Shown piece after piece: positions 9,232 to 16,875 of a stretch of DNA of 64,000 nucleotides. The translations under genes and the position numbers were made by a program. Each line of letters begins with the position of its first letter. Positions within the stretch are counted from its first letter, which is position 1. Location of the stretch: positions 124,001-188,000 of the forward strand of contig NZ_BJNF01000002.1 in the NCBI RefSeq assembly GCF_006539545.1. Direction: 5' to 3'. The stretch is from Nitrobacter winogradskyi. Lineage in GTDB: Bacteria; Pseudomonadota; Alphaproteobacteria; Rhizobiales; Xanthobacteraceae. The notes under the pieces were generated by a model, which was given only the letters and a program-made list of their open reading frames with translations, ran no database searches and was not told the DNA's origin.

Positions 9232-10649
9232 ATGACGCTCAGTCGACGGGCGGAAGAATGGTTCGCGGCGCGCGCGATCGATCTAGAGATCGTGTCTCGT
9301 ATGGGGATTTACAGCGCGACGCGCGACGCCACTGGCGATAGCGGCGCGGTCGTTCCCGACGCGAGCGGCGATATCCTCGTCTTCCCCTACCTTGAGAACG
9401 AAGCGGAGGTTGCCGCCAAGTATCGCGGGAGGCCTCGCGCCGACGGTTCGAAAGTCATGTGGCAACGGGCGAATGGTCGGCGCACGTTCTACAACGCCGA
9501 CGTTCTCGACGATCCGAAGCTGTCCGATGGTTCGGCCGCGCTGGTCATCACCGAGGGCGAGCCGGACTGCCTCGCGGTGCTTTCCGCCGGATATCCGTTC
9601 GCTGTGTCGGTTCCGGACGGTGCGCCGCCAGACAGGGATGCGCATGGCAACAAGCTGCCACCGGTCCCTGAAACGGCGGACGACATCGATCCGAACAACG
9701 ACGACAAGTACCGGTTTCTCGTCAACAACTGGGAGCGTTTGAAAACGATCAAGCGGTTCATTCTGATGACCGATGGCGACGGCCCTGGTCACCGCCTGCG
9801 GGATGAACTTGCCCGGCGCCTCGGGCGGGTTCGCTGCTCGTTCGTGACCTATCCGGATTGTGGGGGAAGCAAGCCTGACGCGAACGAGGTGCTGATCCAG
9901 CATGGCGCGTCGGCTGTCGTCGACATGATCGCCCATGCGTCGCCCTATCCGGTCAAGGGCATCTACCGGATGAGCGAATTCCCCGATCCACCGGCGATGC
10001 AGCCGGTGACGACGGGCTGGGGCAGGCTCGACCTTCCGGTGCAGGAAGGCATGGCGGGCCTGATGATGGAGCTTGGGCTGTTCATGACGGTCCTCGGTAT
10101 TCCGGGATCTGGGAAGTCCACATGGACAACCCAGCTTGCCGCCAACCTGGCGCGTGAGCATGGCTGGAACATCGGGATTGCGACCTTCGAAATGAAGGTC
10201 AAGCCGTACATGCAAAAATTGCTCCGCAACGCATACCTCGGGGAGCCGGCCTCCGATCTTCATCCGTTCGATCCTCGCCTCAGGGCGGCGATCAGTTCAT
10301 CGAGCAGCGTTTCATGTTCATGAGTTGTGAGATCGACGACGACGCGGAAGACCCGACGATCGATTGGGTTCTCGATTGCGCCGGAGACGCCGTGGTTCGC
10401 TTTGGCCTGAATGTTCTGATCATCGATCCTTGGAACGAGCTTGAGCACCATCGGCGCCGTGATGAAAGCCTGGCCGCCCCAGCGCCCGGCATGGTCGCGG
10501 CAAGACGGGGCCATGTGTTCGTGCTTAAGCGGCACCTGCACGGCAATACCTGGCTGGTCCACGACAGCAATTCCGGCCATGGAAAGACCCGCATTCACCC
10601 GAGATCGATCGCGGGGTTCACGATCGTGGATCCGAGGGCAGGGACGTGA
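9232..10649 (+). pseudogene. Primase-helicase (TOPRIM/DnaB-like), frameshifted and deleted
   Basis: Remnant of a phage replicative primase-helicase of the Twinkle/T7 gp4 type. A TOPRIM-like part (ALVITEGEPDCLAVL; FILMTDGDGPG) precedes a RecA-like part with Walker A (GIPGSGKSTWTTQ, about residue 295). Frame 1 stops at 10323 after a run of serines. The next frame continues the helicase (FIEQRFMFMSCEIDDDAEDP; Walker B NVLIIDPWNELEHHRRRDESL), so a 1-2 bp indel near 10280-10300 broke it. Right after DESL the helicase motifs 3-4 are absent and an unrelated tail (RRGHVFVLKRHLHGNTWLV) begins, which points to a deletion fusing it to another gene. Confidence 0.75.
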
Positions 10650-10831
10650 CCCTGCTCCAACCCATAGGCTCCCTGGTATTCAGCCTTGGGGCGGCGCTGG
10701 CGTTCCTAGCCGGCTGGATGCGCCTTTGCGACAGCGGGAGCGATCTGGCGGGCAAGGTGCTCGGCGTTGGCGTGACGCTGCTGCTGCTCGGGTGGCTGAT
10801 GATGGAGTGCGCGGGGGATCGGGTGGCTTAG
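10646..10831 (+). CDS. Small two-segment membrane protein
   Basis: 61 residues starting at GTG and overlapping the stop of the preceding frame by 4 bp (GTGA), a typical coupled junction. Two hydrophobic helices are evident (LVFSLGAALAFLAGW and VLGVGVTLLLLGWLMM). A holin-like role is possible from size and topology but nothing specific supports it. Confidence 0.55.
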   Translation: MTLLQPIGSLVFSLGAALAFLAGWMRLCDSGSDLAGKVLGVGVTLLLLGWLMMECAGDRVA

Positions 10832-11149
10832 TCTCCCAAAAAGACCCGCTGGAAGGGGCTACGACCAACGGGCCAGTTCGGGTTCGGGGGTCGCGGGGGC
10901 GCGGAAGGTGCCCCGTTCCGACGGTACAATCCGCGTGGCAGACGAGTGTTCCTAAAGGAGAAACCCGCCGGTGTGGGAGGACCGCCGGCGGGGTTCGACG
11001 AGGGCGGGGACCGGGGTTCGAAACGACCCGCCCGTACAGATAATCGATACGGCGCATTGGCGTTCCTTGATCCCGGCGCGGGGCTGGCATGCGGCGGCCT
11101 TTTCGTTCTGCGCACGGCCCTTACATCAAGCTCTCCGTGGAGCATCGCA
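10832..11149 (+). other. Poorly coding stretch with hairpin and weak ORF
   Basis: No secure gene. A hairpin (10962-10995, CCCGCCGG paired with CCGGCGGG, followed by GTT) lies just after an AAGGAG. From GTG 10971 an open frame runs to 11186 with protein-like text (IIDTAHWRSLIPARGWHAAAFSF), possibly the remains of an element gene broken by frameshift; it overlaps the better-supported ORF at 11150. The region is G-rich. Confidence 0.35.
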
Positions 11150-11335
11150 ATGGCCCGCACCCCGAGAGACCTTGCCGATCGGATGACGGCACGACGCCGG
11201 CAAGCCAAGGCCGATGACGGGTTTGCGCGCGAGACTTTCACCCAGCCGCGGGAGCAGGCGTGCCAGACGGCGAGGGCGTTCCTCGATCGCTGGCCGGCTG
11301 CCGCCTACATGACCGCGGTCGAATCCTGGCGGTAG
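11150..11335 (+). CDS. Small basic protein, probably truncated by an amber codon
   Basis: 61 residues (MARTPRDLADRMTARRRQ ... AAYMTAVESWR) with a TGGAG eight bases before the ATG. It ends at TAG, but the same frame continues for 17 more sensible codons (LPGGDIEFTMKRLRSAD) to a TGA at 11387-11389, suggesting a CAG-to-TAG change shortened it. Family unknown. Confidence 0.5.
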   Translation: MARTPRDLADRMTARRRQAKADDGFARETFTQPREQACQTARAFLDRWPAAAYMTAVESWR

Positions 11336-11844
11336 CTACCCGGCGGCGATATCGAGTTCACGATGAAGCGGCTCCGGAGTGCGGATTGAACTCGCGGTAA
11401 CTTCGCGCCTCATATCTCGGATAGCTGTCATTTCAAGGGAGAGTTGGTGCTGTTGAGCAGCAAGATGGGTGAGCCAAAGAGTGAGAATGCTCTGTCTGGC
11501 CTGAACAATCGTGGCGGAACTCATTGACGCTACTCAAACGCGACTTCCTGTCTCTGGGTATGTCTCTCAGCACTCCTAAAGGTTCAATTTAATTACTAAG
11601 CCGGTTGGCAAGAGGAGCGCCGACGAGTTCTGGGAGGGCAAGCTGTAAAACGAGAAAGGCAAGAACGGCAATTTGATCTTGGCACCGTGCAGTAGCCAAG
11701 GTCTTGTCACCGTAAGGTTGCGCAGATATGGCCGCAATAGACTGGTTCAGGCGCCGCTTTGGCGTTGCGGTAAAACAAGCAAGTGCTCGATGGCGGCTCA
11801 CCACCACAATCAAACAGCCAAGTTAAACGGAAGAAGAAATGACC
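11336..11844. other. Low-coding gap in the decayed element
   Basis: About 500 bp of lower GC sequence without a convincing gene. A leftward 62-codon frame (11336-11524, MSSATIVQARQSILTLW...) and another at 11589-11813 are open but lack ribosome sites and have weak codon character. I see no repeat or RNA structure apart from the terminator that follows. Confidence 0.4.
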
Positions 11845-11866
11845 AACCCCGCCGAAGCGGGGTTTT
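11845..11866 (+). terminator. Rho-independent terminator
   Basis: AACCCCGC-CGAA-GCGGGGTT followed by TT: an 8-bp stem with a 4-base loop and a short T-run. It also faces the 3' end of the leftward nuclease-like gene at 11875. Confidence 0.7.
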
Positions 11867-11874
11867 CTATTCGG

Positions 11875-12405
11875 TCAGCACCAGCCCGGCCTACGCGGGC
11901 ATCCCGTACCAGTGCAGACATAGCGGTGTGCCAGACCTTCACCGATCAGGACATCGCCAACGTCTCGCCCGTTAACCGTCAGCACGCCGCAGAGCCTGCC
12001 GAAATTGCAGCGCCTAGTGCCCTCGGTGCCCGGCCGGCAGGCGCAAGCGATGCGCGTGAGTTGCGCTTCGCCGTCCGTAATCAGTTCGCTCAACCGCGCG
12101 GTGGCGCGGGCCGCTAGCTGCCGCTCGGAATCGCACCGGGCGAGATCGCCTTTCTCCAGAGTATCGAAGCCGACTAGGCGGTAGTGATCACCGCCGGAGG
12201 CAACCGTGTCGCCGTCGATCACCCGGAGGCCGCCAGTCAGCGATGGCAGACTGATTTGTGATACGGACGGTACGCGATCCAGAAGCGAGGCTATGCGGAT
12301 GGTGCGCAACTCCGGCCACTTGTCGAGTGCTGCCATGGCTGCTGACACGATCGCAAAAGCCGACAGGGCGAGGATTACCGGCGCCTGCCAATCCCATCGT
12401 CGCAT
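11875..12405 (-). CDS. Thermonuclease-like (SNase fold) membrane-anchored protein
   Basis: 176 residues: an N-terminal hydrophobic anchor (about 8-26) and an extracytoplasmic domain resembling staphylococcal nuclease. Visible family motifs are RVIDGDTV, YRLVGFDTLEKGD (family RLxGxDxxE), GRLCGVLTVNGRDVGDVLIGEGLAHRY. The catalytic region is divergent: the usual acidic pair and Arg are only partly kept, so nuclease activity is uncertain. Several cysteines near the end may form disulfides. A terminator sits just past its 3' end. Confidence 0.75.
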   Translation of the reverse strand: MRRWDWQAPVILALSAFAIVSAAMAALDKWPELRTIRIASLLDRVPSVSQISLPSLTGGLRVIDGDTVASGGDHYRLVGFDTLEKGDLARCDSERQLAARATARLSELITDGEAQLTRIACACRPGTEGTRRCNFGRLCGVLTVNGRDVGDVLIGEGLAHRYVCTGTGCPRRPGWC

Positions 12406-12562
12406 CGTTCCTCTTCAAATTCTCGTGCGCCTAAGGTTCGCGAGATGGGATCCCGCATTTCTTGGGCGACAGATGCCTGCTTAACCATGGAACAGAGGTT
12501 CTTAAGGAACGCATTCCGGAGCGTGCCGTTGTCTCCTTACCTTTAGCAAAGGAGATTTATAG

Positions 12563-12748
12563 ATGGGCAGCGATACCAGCTCGAACTTTCCTCCGGCCGC
12601 ACAGCCGAAGCAGGACCCGCAGAAGACCCTCGGTAAGACTATGCAAGAACTGACGGACGAGGCGGACAAGCACCTATCCGAGAAGGAAAAGAAGAGCGGC
12701 GAGAGCATCAAGCACGCCCCGCCGGGCAGGAGCGACATCGTTCCGTAG
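12563..12748 (+). CDS. Small hydrophilic protein (61 aa)
   Basis: Starts MGSDTSSNFPPAAQPK and is rich in K, E and P, probably disordered. An AAAGGAG is present 8 bp before the ATG and a strong hairpin terminator follows the stop codon, so it looks like a complete one-gene transcription unit. Function unknown. Confidence 0.6.
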   Translation: MGSDTSSNFPPAAQPKQDPQKTLGKTMQELTDEADKHLSEKEKKSGESIKHAPPGRSDIVP

Positions 12749-12749
12749 A

Positions 12750-12808
12750 ACGCGAAACTAAGCAAGGAAGCCGTCAGCCGCTCGTGGGGCTGGCGGCTTC
12801 GCGTTTAG
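12750..12808 (+). terminator. Nested hairpin terminator
   Basis: Outer arms AACGCGAA / TTCGCGTT enclose an inner 12-bp stem AAGCCGTCAGCC / GGCTGGCGGCTT (one mismatch) with an 8-base loop. It begins 2 bp after the stop of the 61-residue ORF and ends with a short T-run. Confidence 0.65.
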
Positions 12809-12845
12809 GAGGCAAGTTCGTCGCGGTTGAAGTAGCGGGACCAGT

Positions 12846-13166
12846 TCATTCCAGCCACCACTCATTCGACAAAGCCAAGTCTTCGATAAGGTGCCAACGT
12901 CTGATACGCTCAGGCGTCAGTGACGCATAGAACTTCTCCCACGCATCCTTGCACCCTTGTTTGGCGGCCTCCAGGCTGTCGGCGCTTCCGTTGCACCAGC
13001 GCGGAATCGGGAGAGGCAGGTTGACGTGCCACTCCCATACGGTTCGCTGCGAAGACTGCTCGCTGGCCAACTGGATCCTACCAACCGAGCGGCCTTCGTG
13101 AATGACGCAATAGTCGTCTTTCAGCTTATCGCCGGCGGTGACGGTGGGACGGAGTAAAAGGTCCAT
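12846..13166 (-). CDS. Conserved-looking hypothetical protein (106 aa)
   Basis: Soluble protein with an N-terminal strand-rich half (DYCVIHEGRSVGRIQLA) and a tryptophan-rich half (WEWHVNLPLPIP, AWEKFYASLTPERIRRWH). Similar small proteins are scattered in Bradyrhizobium-group genomes (recollection). No catalytic motif seen. Real coding is supported by its composition. Confidence 0.65.
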   Translation of the reverse strand: MDLLLRPTVTAGDKLKDDYCVIHEGRSVGRIQLASEQSSQRTVWEWHVNLPLPIPRWCNGSADSLEAAKQGCKDAWEKFYASLTPERIRRWHLIEDLALSNEWWLE

Positions 13167-13409
13167 CGCTCGAATCTAAGACGGACGAGGCGGAATTCCA
13201 TCCCAACCCAAGGTGGCGTCGGGGGCCAATCTTTACAACGTCGATGCCAGCGTCCCTCCGGAAGCGCGATCGCGCTCGCCCGTCCTATTGACCTGGCGCA
13301 AATCGTATAGACTGAATTGATGTTAGCTTAGAGTTTCCGAGGACGAGAATGGTTAGTAATATTGAACTGAGTTAACTATAGAAACCGCGATCTCATTAAC
13401 GATCTGCTG

Positions 13410-13616
13410 CTATTGAAGTGTTTGGCAAGGCGGCGTCGCTTTCATCTCATGGCGCTCGGCCTCGCTCGAACTGATTAATGCCTCGATTTCTCGGTAAAGT
13501 TCGAGCTTAGCCATTTCCAGAAGGAATTTAAGTAGCTCCAAATCGAGTCGCTGGGCTAACCCCCAAGCGTCATCGATCGATTTTTGAAGTGCTTCAAGTT
13601 TCCCGAGATCTGACAT
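13410..13616 (-). CDS. Small helical protein (68 aa)
   Basis: Acidic, leucine-rich helical sequence (KLEALQKSIDDAWGLAQRLDLELLKFLLEMAKLE is the core, read as a likely coiled coil). AGGA lies upstream of the ATG. It is divergent from the gene starting at 13642, leaving 25 bp between the two starts. Not recognised. Confidence 0.5.
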   Translation of the reverse strand: MSDLGKLEALQKSIDDAWGLAQRLDLELLKFLLEMAKLELYREIEALISSSEAERHEMKATPPCQTLQ

Positions 13617-13641
13617 TCTGTCCTACCGAGGAAGCATTATT

Positions 13642-13827
13642 ATGAACGACGACACCATGGATGCGTTGCGGAACCTACTCGCGCAGATGCGCGGCGAAGC
13701 CGACGCTGGCCGCACCGAGCACCTGGCCGACGCAGTCCGCCTGATAAAGGCATTCATGTTGCTTGACAGCGATTCTCGCAGAGCGGTGATCGACACTGCT
13801 GAGCGGCTCGTAATTAAGAAGGTCTGA
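13642..13827 (+). CDS. Small helical protein (61 aa)
   Basis: Starts MNDDTMDALRNLLAQMRGE and ends ERLVIKKV, with a GAGGAAG 10 bp upstream of the ATG. The sequence is all-helical and resembles small proteins found singly in rhizobial genomes (recollection). Divergent partner of 13410-13616. Confidence 0.55.
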   Translation: MNDDTMDALRNLLAQMRGEADAGRTEHLADAVRLIKAFMLLDSDSRRAVIDTAERLVIKKV

Positions 13828-13961
13828 TTGGTTCGCTTCCAGCCGGCCACCGTGCGGAATTGACATTTCGTGGCCCCCAATCCTGTACCGCCAAGTTAAG
13901 CGGCAGGTGTAGTATCGGACGAACTTTAGAATAAATGCAACTGCCGGGTGTTGCGTATACA

Positions 13962-14006
13962 CTCAAATTATAACGATTCAGGATGAGATTATGCTCAAAT
14001 TATAAC
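13962..14006. repeat. 13-bp direct repeat, AT-rich
   Basis: CTCAAATTATAAC occurs at 13962-13974 and 13994-14006, 32 bp apart, in an AT-rich pocket of otherwise GC-rich DNA near the right end of the element. Purpose unknown; could be a binding site for an element protein. Confidence 0.5.
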
Positions 14007-14016
14007 CAAGCAGCCA

Positions 14017-14196
14017 CTACAGCTTTGGGGGTTTTCCCGACTGCCCCAACAACTTGGCGACCTCGTCAAAGTTCCCGGCCGGATCCTCGTCGCTGCTCAG
14101 CAACTCGGCAAGGCGCTTGTCCCCGATCGTAGTCGAGAGGCAAGCCCTGACCGCGCGGTTGAGGATCTTGGAGAGTGGCGAGCCGCGAGCGTTCAT
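14017..14196 (-). CDS. Small hypothetical protein (59 aa)
   Basis: Starts MNARGSPLSKILNRAVR and ends LLGQSGKPPKL, preceded by AGGATGCAGGA. Mixed helical sequence with no membrane segment. The codon composition and ribosome site support translation. No family recognised; last gene before the proposed right edge of the element. Confidence 0.5.
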   Translation of the reverse strand: MNARGSPLSKILNRAVRACLSTTIGDKRLAELLSSDEDPAGNFDEVAKLLGQSGKPPKL

Positions 14197-14346
14197 TCCT
14201 GCATCCTAGCCTGAACTTCGGCGGAGTCCATCAACCGGGACGGGGGCCGCGGTGCTGTGGCGCAAACCCTGGAACGGCAGGAGAACATGCCGGCGCACGC
14301 CGTTATCGTTCGTCGCCCCTCCATCAATAAAACCAACGGCTTGCCG

Positions 14347-14361
14347 TTAACATGCCGTTAA
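14347..14361. promoter_or_regulatory. Candidate CtrA binding site (TTAA-N7-TTAA)
   Basis: TTAACATGCCGTTAA fits the full CtrA consensus and sits 74 bp upstream of the small gene at 14435. It differs from the site at 5496-5510 at one position only, so it may be the right-hand copy of an attachment core. Both readings can be true at once. Confidence 0.6.
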
Positions 14362-14434
14362 CCATGCGAGGTTCTAAATCCCGCCGCGTCGCCGCTCAAA
14401 TCGCGACGAGCGCTGGGACCGAGGAGAGACTGGC

Positions 14435-14638
14435 ATGGGCACCGTTATTGCGTTTCCGGCGGATGGAGCGTCGCGGCGGGGGTCAGCGGTCAATCGCTCC
14501 CTGGATCAGGTGATGGGAACGGTGGTCATCCTGCCGGTGATTCGCATCGACCGCATGACCGACGAAACCCACGGCGGCAGTGATCCCGAGCAGGGGACGG
14601 CTGCCAGGCGGCGGCGACGCCGGCGCGCCCGCTCCTGA
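14435..14638 (+). CDS. Small host protein with basic C-terminus
   Basis: 67 residues, starting MGTVIAFPADG and ending in an arginine run ([11 protein letters not shown]). GAGGAGAG precedes the ATG by 7 bp. A CtrA-like site is upstream and the lipoprotein gene follows 18 bp downstream, so the two are probably one operon. Function unknown. Confidence 0.6.
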   Translation: MGTVIAFPADGASRRGSAVNRSLDQVMGTVVILPVIRIDRMTDETHGGSDPEQGTAARRRRRRRARS

Positions 14639-14656
14639 TTTTTCCGGACTCACCCG

Positions 14657-15433
14657 ATGCAGAAGACGCCGCTCGCGACGCCAGGTCTGGGACGATCGCG
14701 TCTCGCTTCGCTTCTTTCCGTGATTCTACTGGGTGCAGCGCTCGCCGCTTGCAGTGGCGGCGACTTTGGTCGCGTTCGTCAGGACGCACGCAATGACGAC
14801 ATGCACCGCTGGATGGGTGCGGAAGCGACCGGCAGCATCGGTCGCCAGCCGTCGCGGTTTCAATTGACCGACAACGAGCGGCAGTTGCGCGATCTCGCCT
14901 ATCCGCTGGTCGAGCCGCCGCATTCGCGGCCTGCCTGGAAGAGTGTGTTCGGCAACTACGACCCGCTGGCTGCGCCATGGCGGCAAAAGCCTGCATTCGA
15001 TCGCTCCGCTTACGGCCGGCTGCTTCTCGACGAGCCGCATCGATCTCACGCTTCGCGCTATGCGCAACTGATCGATGACGTTCGCGACGACCTCACCCGT
15101 TTCGACCCGTTCTTCAACACCGCCCGGCAGGTTTTCGATCTCGACAGCAAGCGTAACGCCAGCTTGAGGTTGGTGTCGGACCTGTCGCCGCGCGAGCGCG
15201 CTGACGCCGTCGCTCGCATGGAGGAAAACACTCTGATCGTGCAGTGGGTGCAGCAGTGTCTCGAGCAGCGGATCGCATCCTATCGCTGGGCGCTCGAGCA
15301 TCTGGTGATTCATGCGCCGGACGGTGTGGCAGCTGACGCAGACCGCCTGATCGGGCACCTCGCGGTGTTGAGCGCCAATCCGCCCGTGGCCTCGGCCCCC
15401 GTGATCGGCCGCGCCTTGCGCACGCGTGGATAG
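14657..15433 (+). CDS. Putative lipoprotein
   Basis: 258 residues with a type II signal peptide: basic start, hydrophobic core and lipobox LAAC with Cys32. The mature part is hydrophilic, rich in R, D and Q, with no known domain visible. It lies directly after the small gene at 14435. Probably an envelope protein of unknown role under shared control with its neighbour. Confidence 0.7.
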   Translation: MQKTPLATPGLGRSRLASLLSVILLGAALAACSGGDFGRVRQDARNDDMHRWMGAEATGSIGRQPSRFQLTDNERQLRDLAYPLVEPPHSRPAWKSVFGNYDPLAAPWRQKPAFDRSAYGRLLLDEPHRSHASRYAQLIDDVRDDLTRFDPFFNTARQVFDLDSKRNASLRLVSDLSPRERADAVARMEENTLIVQWVQQCLEQRIASYRWALEHLVIHAPDGVAADADRLIGHLAVLSANPPVASAPVIGRALRTRG

Positions 15434-15483
15434 CGCACATTGCGTTTTCAAACGAAGCCTATCCTCGGGCTTGAGCTCCAAGG

Positions 15484-15526
15484 ATGGATAACCTGTTCGC
15501 GTGAAGAGAACGCGCCAAAGTAATAT
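15484..15526. repeat. Fragment of a dispersed intergenic repeat
   Basis: GGATAACCTGTTCGCGTGAAG followed by AGAACGCGCCAAA parallels the longer element at 21713-21781 (TGGTTTGCGTAAAGAAAACGC). It occupies the gap before the stop of the DUF1254 gene. Only one arm is visible. Confidence 0.45.
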
Positions 15527-16105
15527 CTATCGTTTCGCTTCCGGCTTCATCACGGGCGGCTCGGTTTGCAGCCGGCATTTTGCGGCGGCGAGAGAGGATC
15601 TCGCCTGCTCCATCATGCCCGGCTCAGGCGCCAGCGCCTTGAGAACGATCAGCCCTGTCGTCGAGGGAGAATCGATGATGAGACGGTCCGCGGCCGTCAC
15701 GTCCTCTTCTTCGGGCAGATCGGCGTGCTGCGCCTCGGTCATCAGGTTGAGTTCAATCACCTTGCGTCCGGCCGAGCGGTCGTTGATGGCGTAATAGGCG
15801 ACGTTGCTTTGGGTATAGAACGACACCGACGTATACGCCTCGCTCACAGGCACCGTGAGCTTGATCGATCCGTCCGACAGGTCGTAGCGGCAGATCGCGG
15901 TGGCGAATGCGGGATCCATGTACGGCATCAGCGAGTTGGCGGGCTCCGCCGGCGGCAACGGCGTTACGGCGTTCAGTGTGGTGATCTCCGTCAGTCGCGA
16001 ATAGGCGTCCTGGGATGCGATCCGCGGCAGCGCCAACACGCTGACGAGATGAACGATCCCGCCAAGCAGAATGCCCCCGACAATCGCAAACAGCAGGCGG
16101 ATCAT
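15527..16105 (-). CDS. DUF1254 domain protein
   Basis: 192 residues from the ATG at 16105, which overlaps the stop of the upstream DUF1214 gene (ATGA) and is preferred over the Met two codons earlier. An N-terminal hydrophobic segment (IRLLFAIVGGILLGGIVHLV) anchors or exports it; the motif MPYMDPAFATAICRYDLSDG and the following strand-rich region match short DUF1254 proteins. The DUF1254/DUF1214 pairing is itself a family trait. Biochemical role unknown. Confidence 0.8.
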   Translation of the reverse strand: MIRLLFAIVGGILLGGIVHLVSVLALPRIASQDAYSRLTEITTLNAVTPLPPAEPANSLMPYMDPAFATAICRYDLSDGSIKLTVPVSEAYTSVSFYTQSNVAYYAINDRSAGRKVIELNLMTEAQHADLPEEEDVTAADRLIIDSPSTTGLIVLKALAPEPGMMEQARSSLAAAKCRLQTEPPVMKPEAKR

Positions 16106-16680
16106 GAGCACTTCTCTGTCGTGACCGAAGGCATGGGTGCGTCGCGTCGGGTTCGCGTGCCCACCCCGACGGGAGTATCATAAAGGCGAAGCATCAGCAC
16201 ATAGCGCTCGATGCCGCCGGTCGGCAGCCAGTTGCCGGCGCGCGCGCGCGCCGCCACATGCACAATGAATGAGCCATCGGAGTTCCGCACGATCTCCTGG
16301 CTGGTGAAGCCATGGCGTTGCAGCGCGTTCGCGACCAGATAGCCTTTGCGGTCGTGGAGCGTCAGCGTCCAGAAGCGTGCCGCTGGTGTGATCCCCGCGA
16401 TAATGACCTCGCACCGGCCATCGAGCGGCCGCTGCGCGTCATCGGCTTTGGCGAGAAATGCTATGCCGTCTCCGGCTCCGATCGGTAGTTCTCCGCTCCG
16501 CGCGATTGCGGCGCGTGAATAGGGATCGATCTCGGCGGATCCGATCCTTGGCCTTGCCGTCCATGCGCCGATGGTCAGCGTGCCGAGATTGGTGCCGCGC
16601 GTTGCGGTGATCCAGGTGGCTCCAAGGCCGATCGCGGTGGCGAGACCGAGACCCAGCAAGGTGATGATAATCAGCCGCAC
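16102..16680 (-). CDS. DUF1214 domain protein
   Basis: 192 residues: N-terminal membrane or signal segment (RLIIITLLGLGLATAIGLGA), then a beta-rich domain with the family pattern FWTLTLHDRKGYLVAN and ADGSF-like NSDGSFIVHVA, plus NWLPTGG near the end. It is translationally coupled to the DUF1254 gene. Both are likely envelope proteins acting together; no activity is known. Confidence 0.8.
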   Translation of the reverse strand: MRLIIITLLGLGLATAIGLGATWITATRGTNLGTLTIGAWTARPRIGSAEIDPYSRAAIARSGELPIGAGDGIAFLAKADDAQRPLDGRCEVIIAGITPAARFWTLTLHDRKGYLVANALQRHGFTSQEIVRNSDGSFIVHVAARARAGNWLPTGGIERYVLMLRLYDTPVGVGTRTRRDAPMPSVTTEKCS

Positions 16681-16771
16681 GGGTCGGCGCTCCGGTGTTG
16701 AAATCTGACGATCACTTGTAGATCAAATAAAAGGACGGAGTCTTTCACGGTTTCCATGAAGCGGTGAGGAC

Positions 16772-16875
16772 TCTAGAGCATGATTCCGAAAAGTGGAAAC
16801 CGGCTTTCGGAAAAGATCATGCTCAAACAAAAAGATAAGCGACGAGTCTGATTCAACGCAGTTGAAACAGACTCT
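16772..16875. repeat. Dispersed palindromic repeat (GAGCATGATTCCGAAAAGTG family)
   Basis: GAGCATGATTCCGAAAAGTG followed by CCGGCTTTCGGAAAAGATCATGCTC forms a large inverted repeat, and outer TCTAGAGC / ACTCTAG-like ends are present. Elements of this sequence are widespread between genes in Rhizobiales (recollection). It overlaps the stop region of the penicillin-binding protein gene. Confidence 0.75.

Larger units (their letters stand above)
5496..14361. mobile_element. Decayed integrative element / prophage remnant
   Basis: A block of about 8.9 kb with a tyrosine integrase at its left edge, small unknown genes on both strands, a frameshifted primase-helicase, a nuclease-like gene and large poorly coding gaps, set between two stretches of ordinary host genes. 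No structural phage genes remain. The edges are proposed from a shared 15-mer differing at one base (TTAACA-G/T-GCCGTTAA) at 5496 and 14347; this is inference and could instead be two independent CtrA boxes. Confidence 0.6.

Noticed and set aside
11589-11813. Leftward 74-codon ORF in the decayed element
   Set aside because: No ribosome site, weak codon character and no recognisable domain.
12769-12802. Candidate CRISPR or attachment repeat around the strong hairpin
   Set aside because: Only one copy exists and it fits a terminator after the 61-residue gene.
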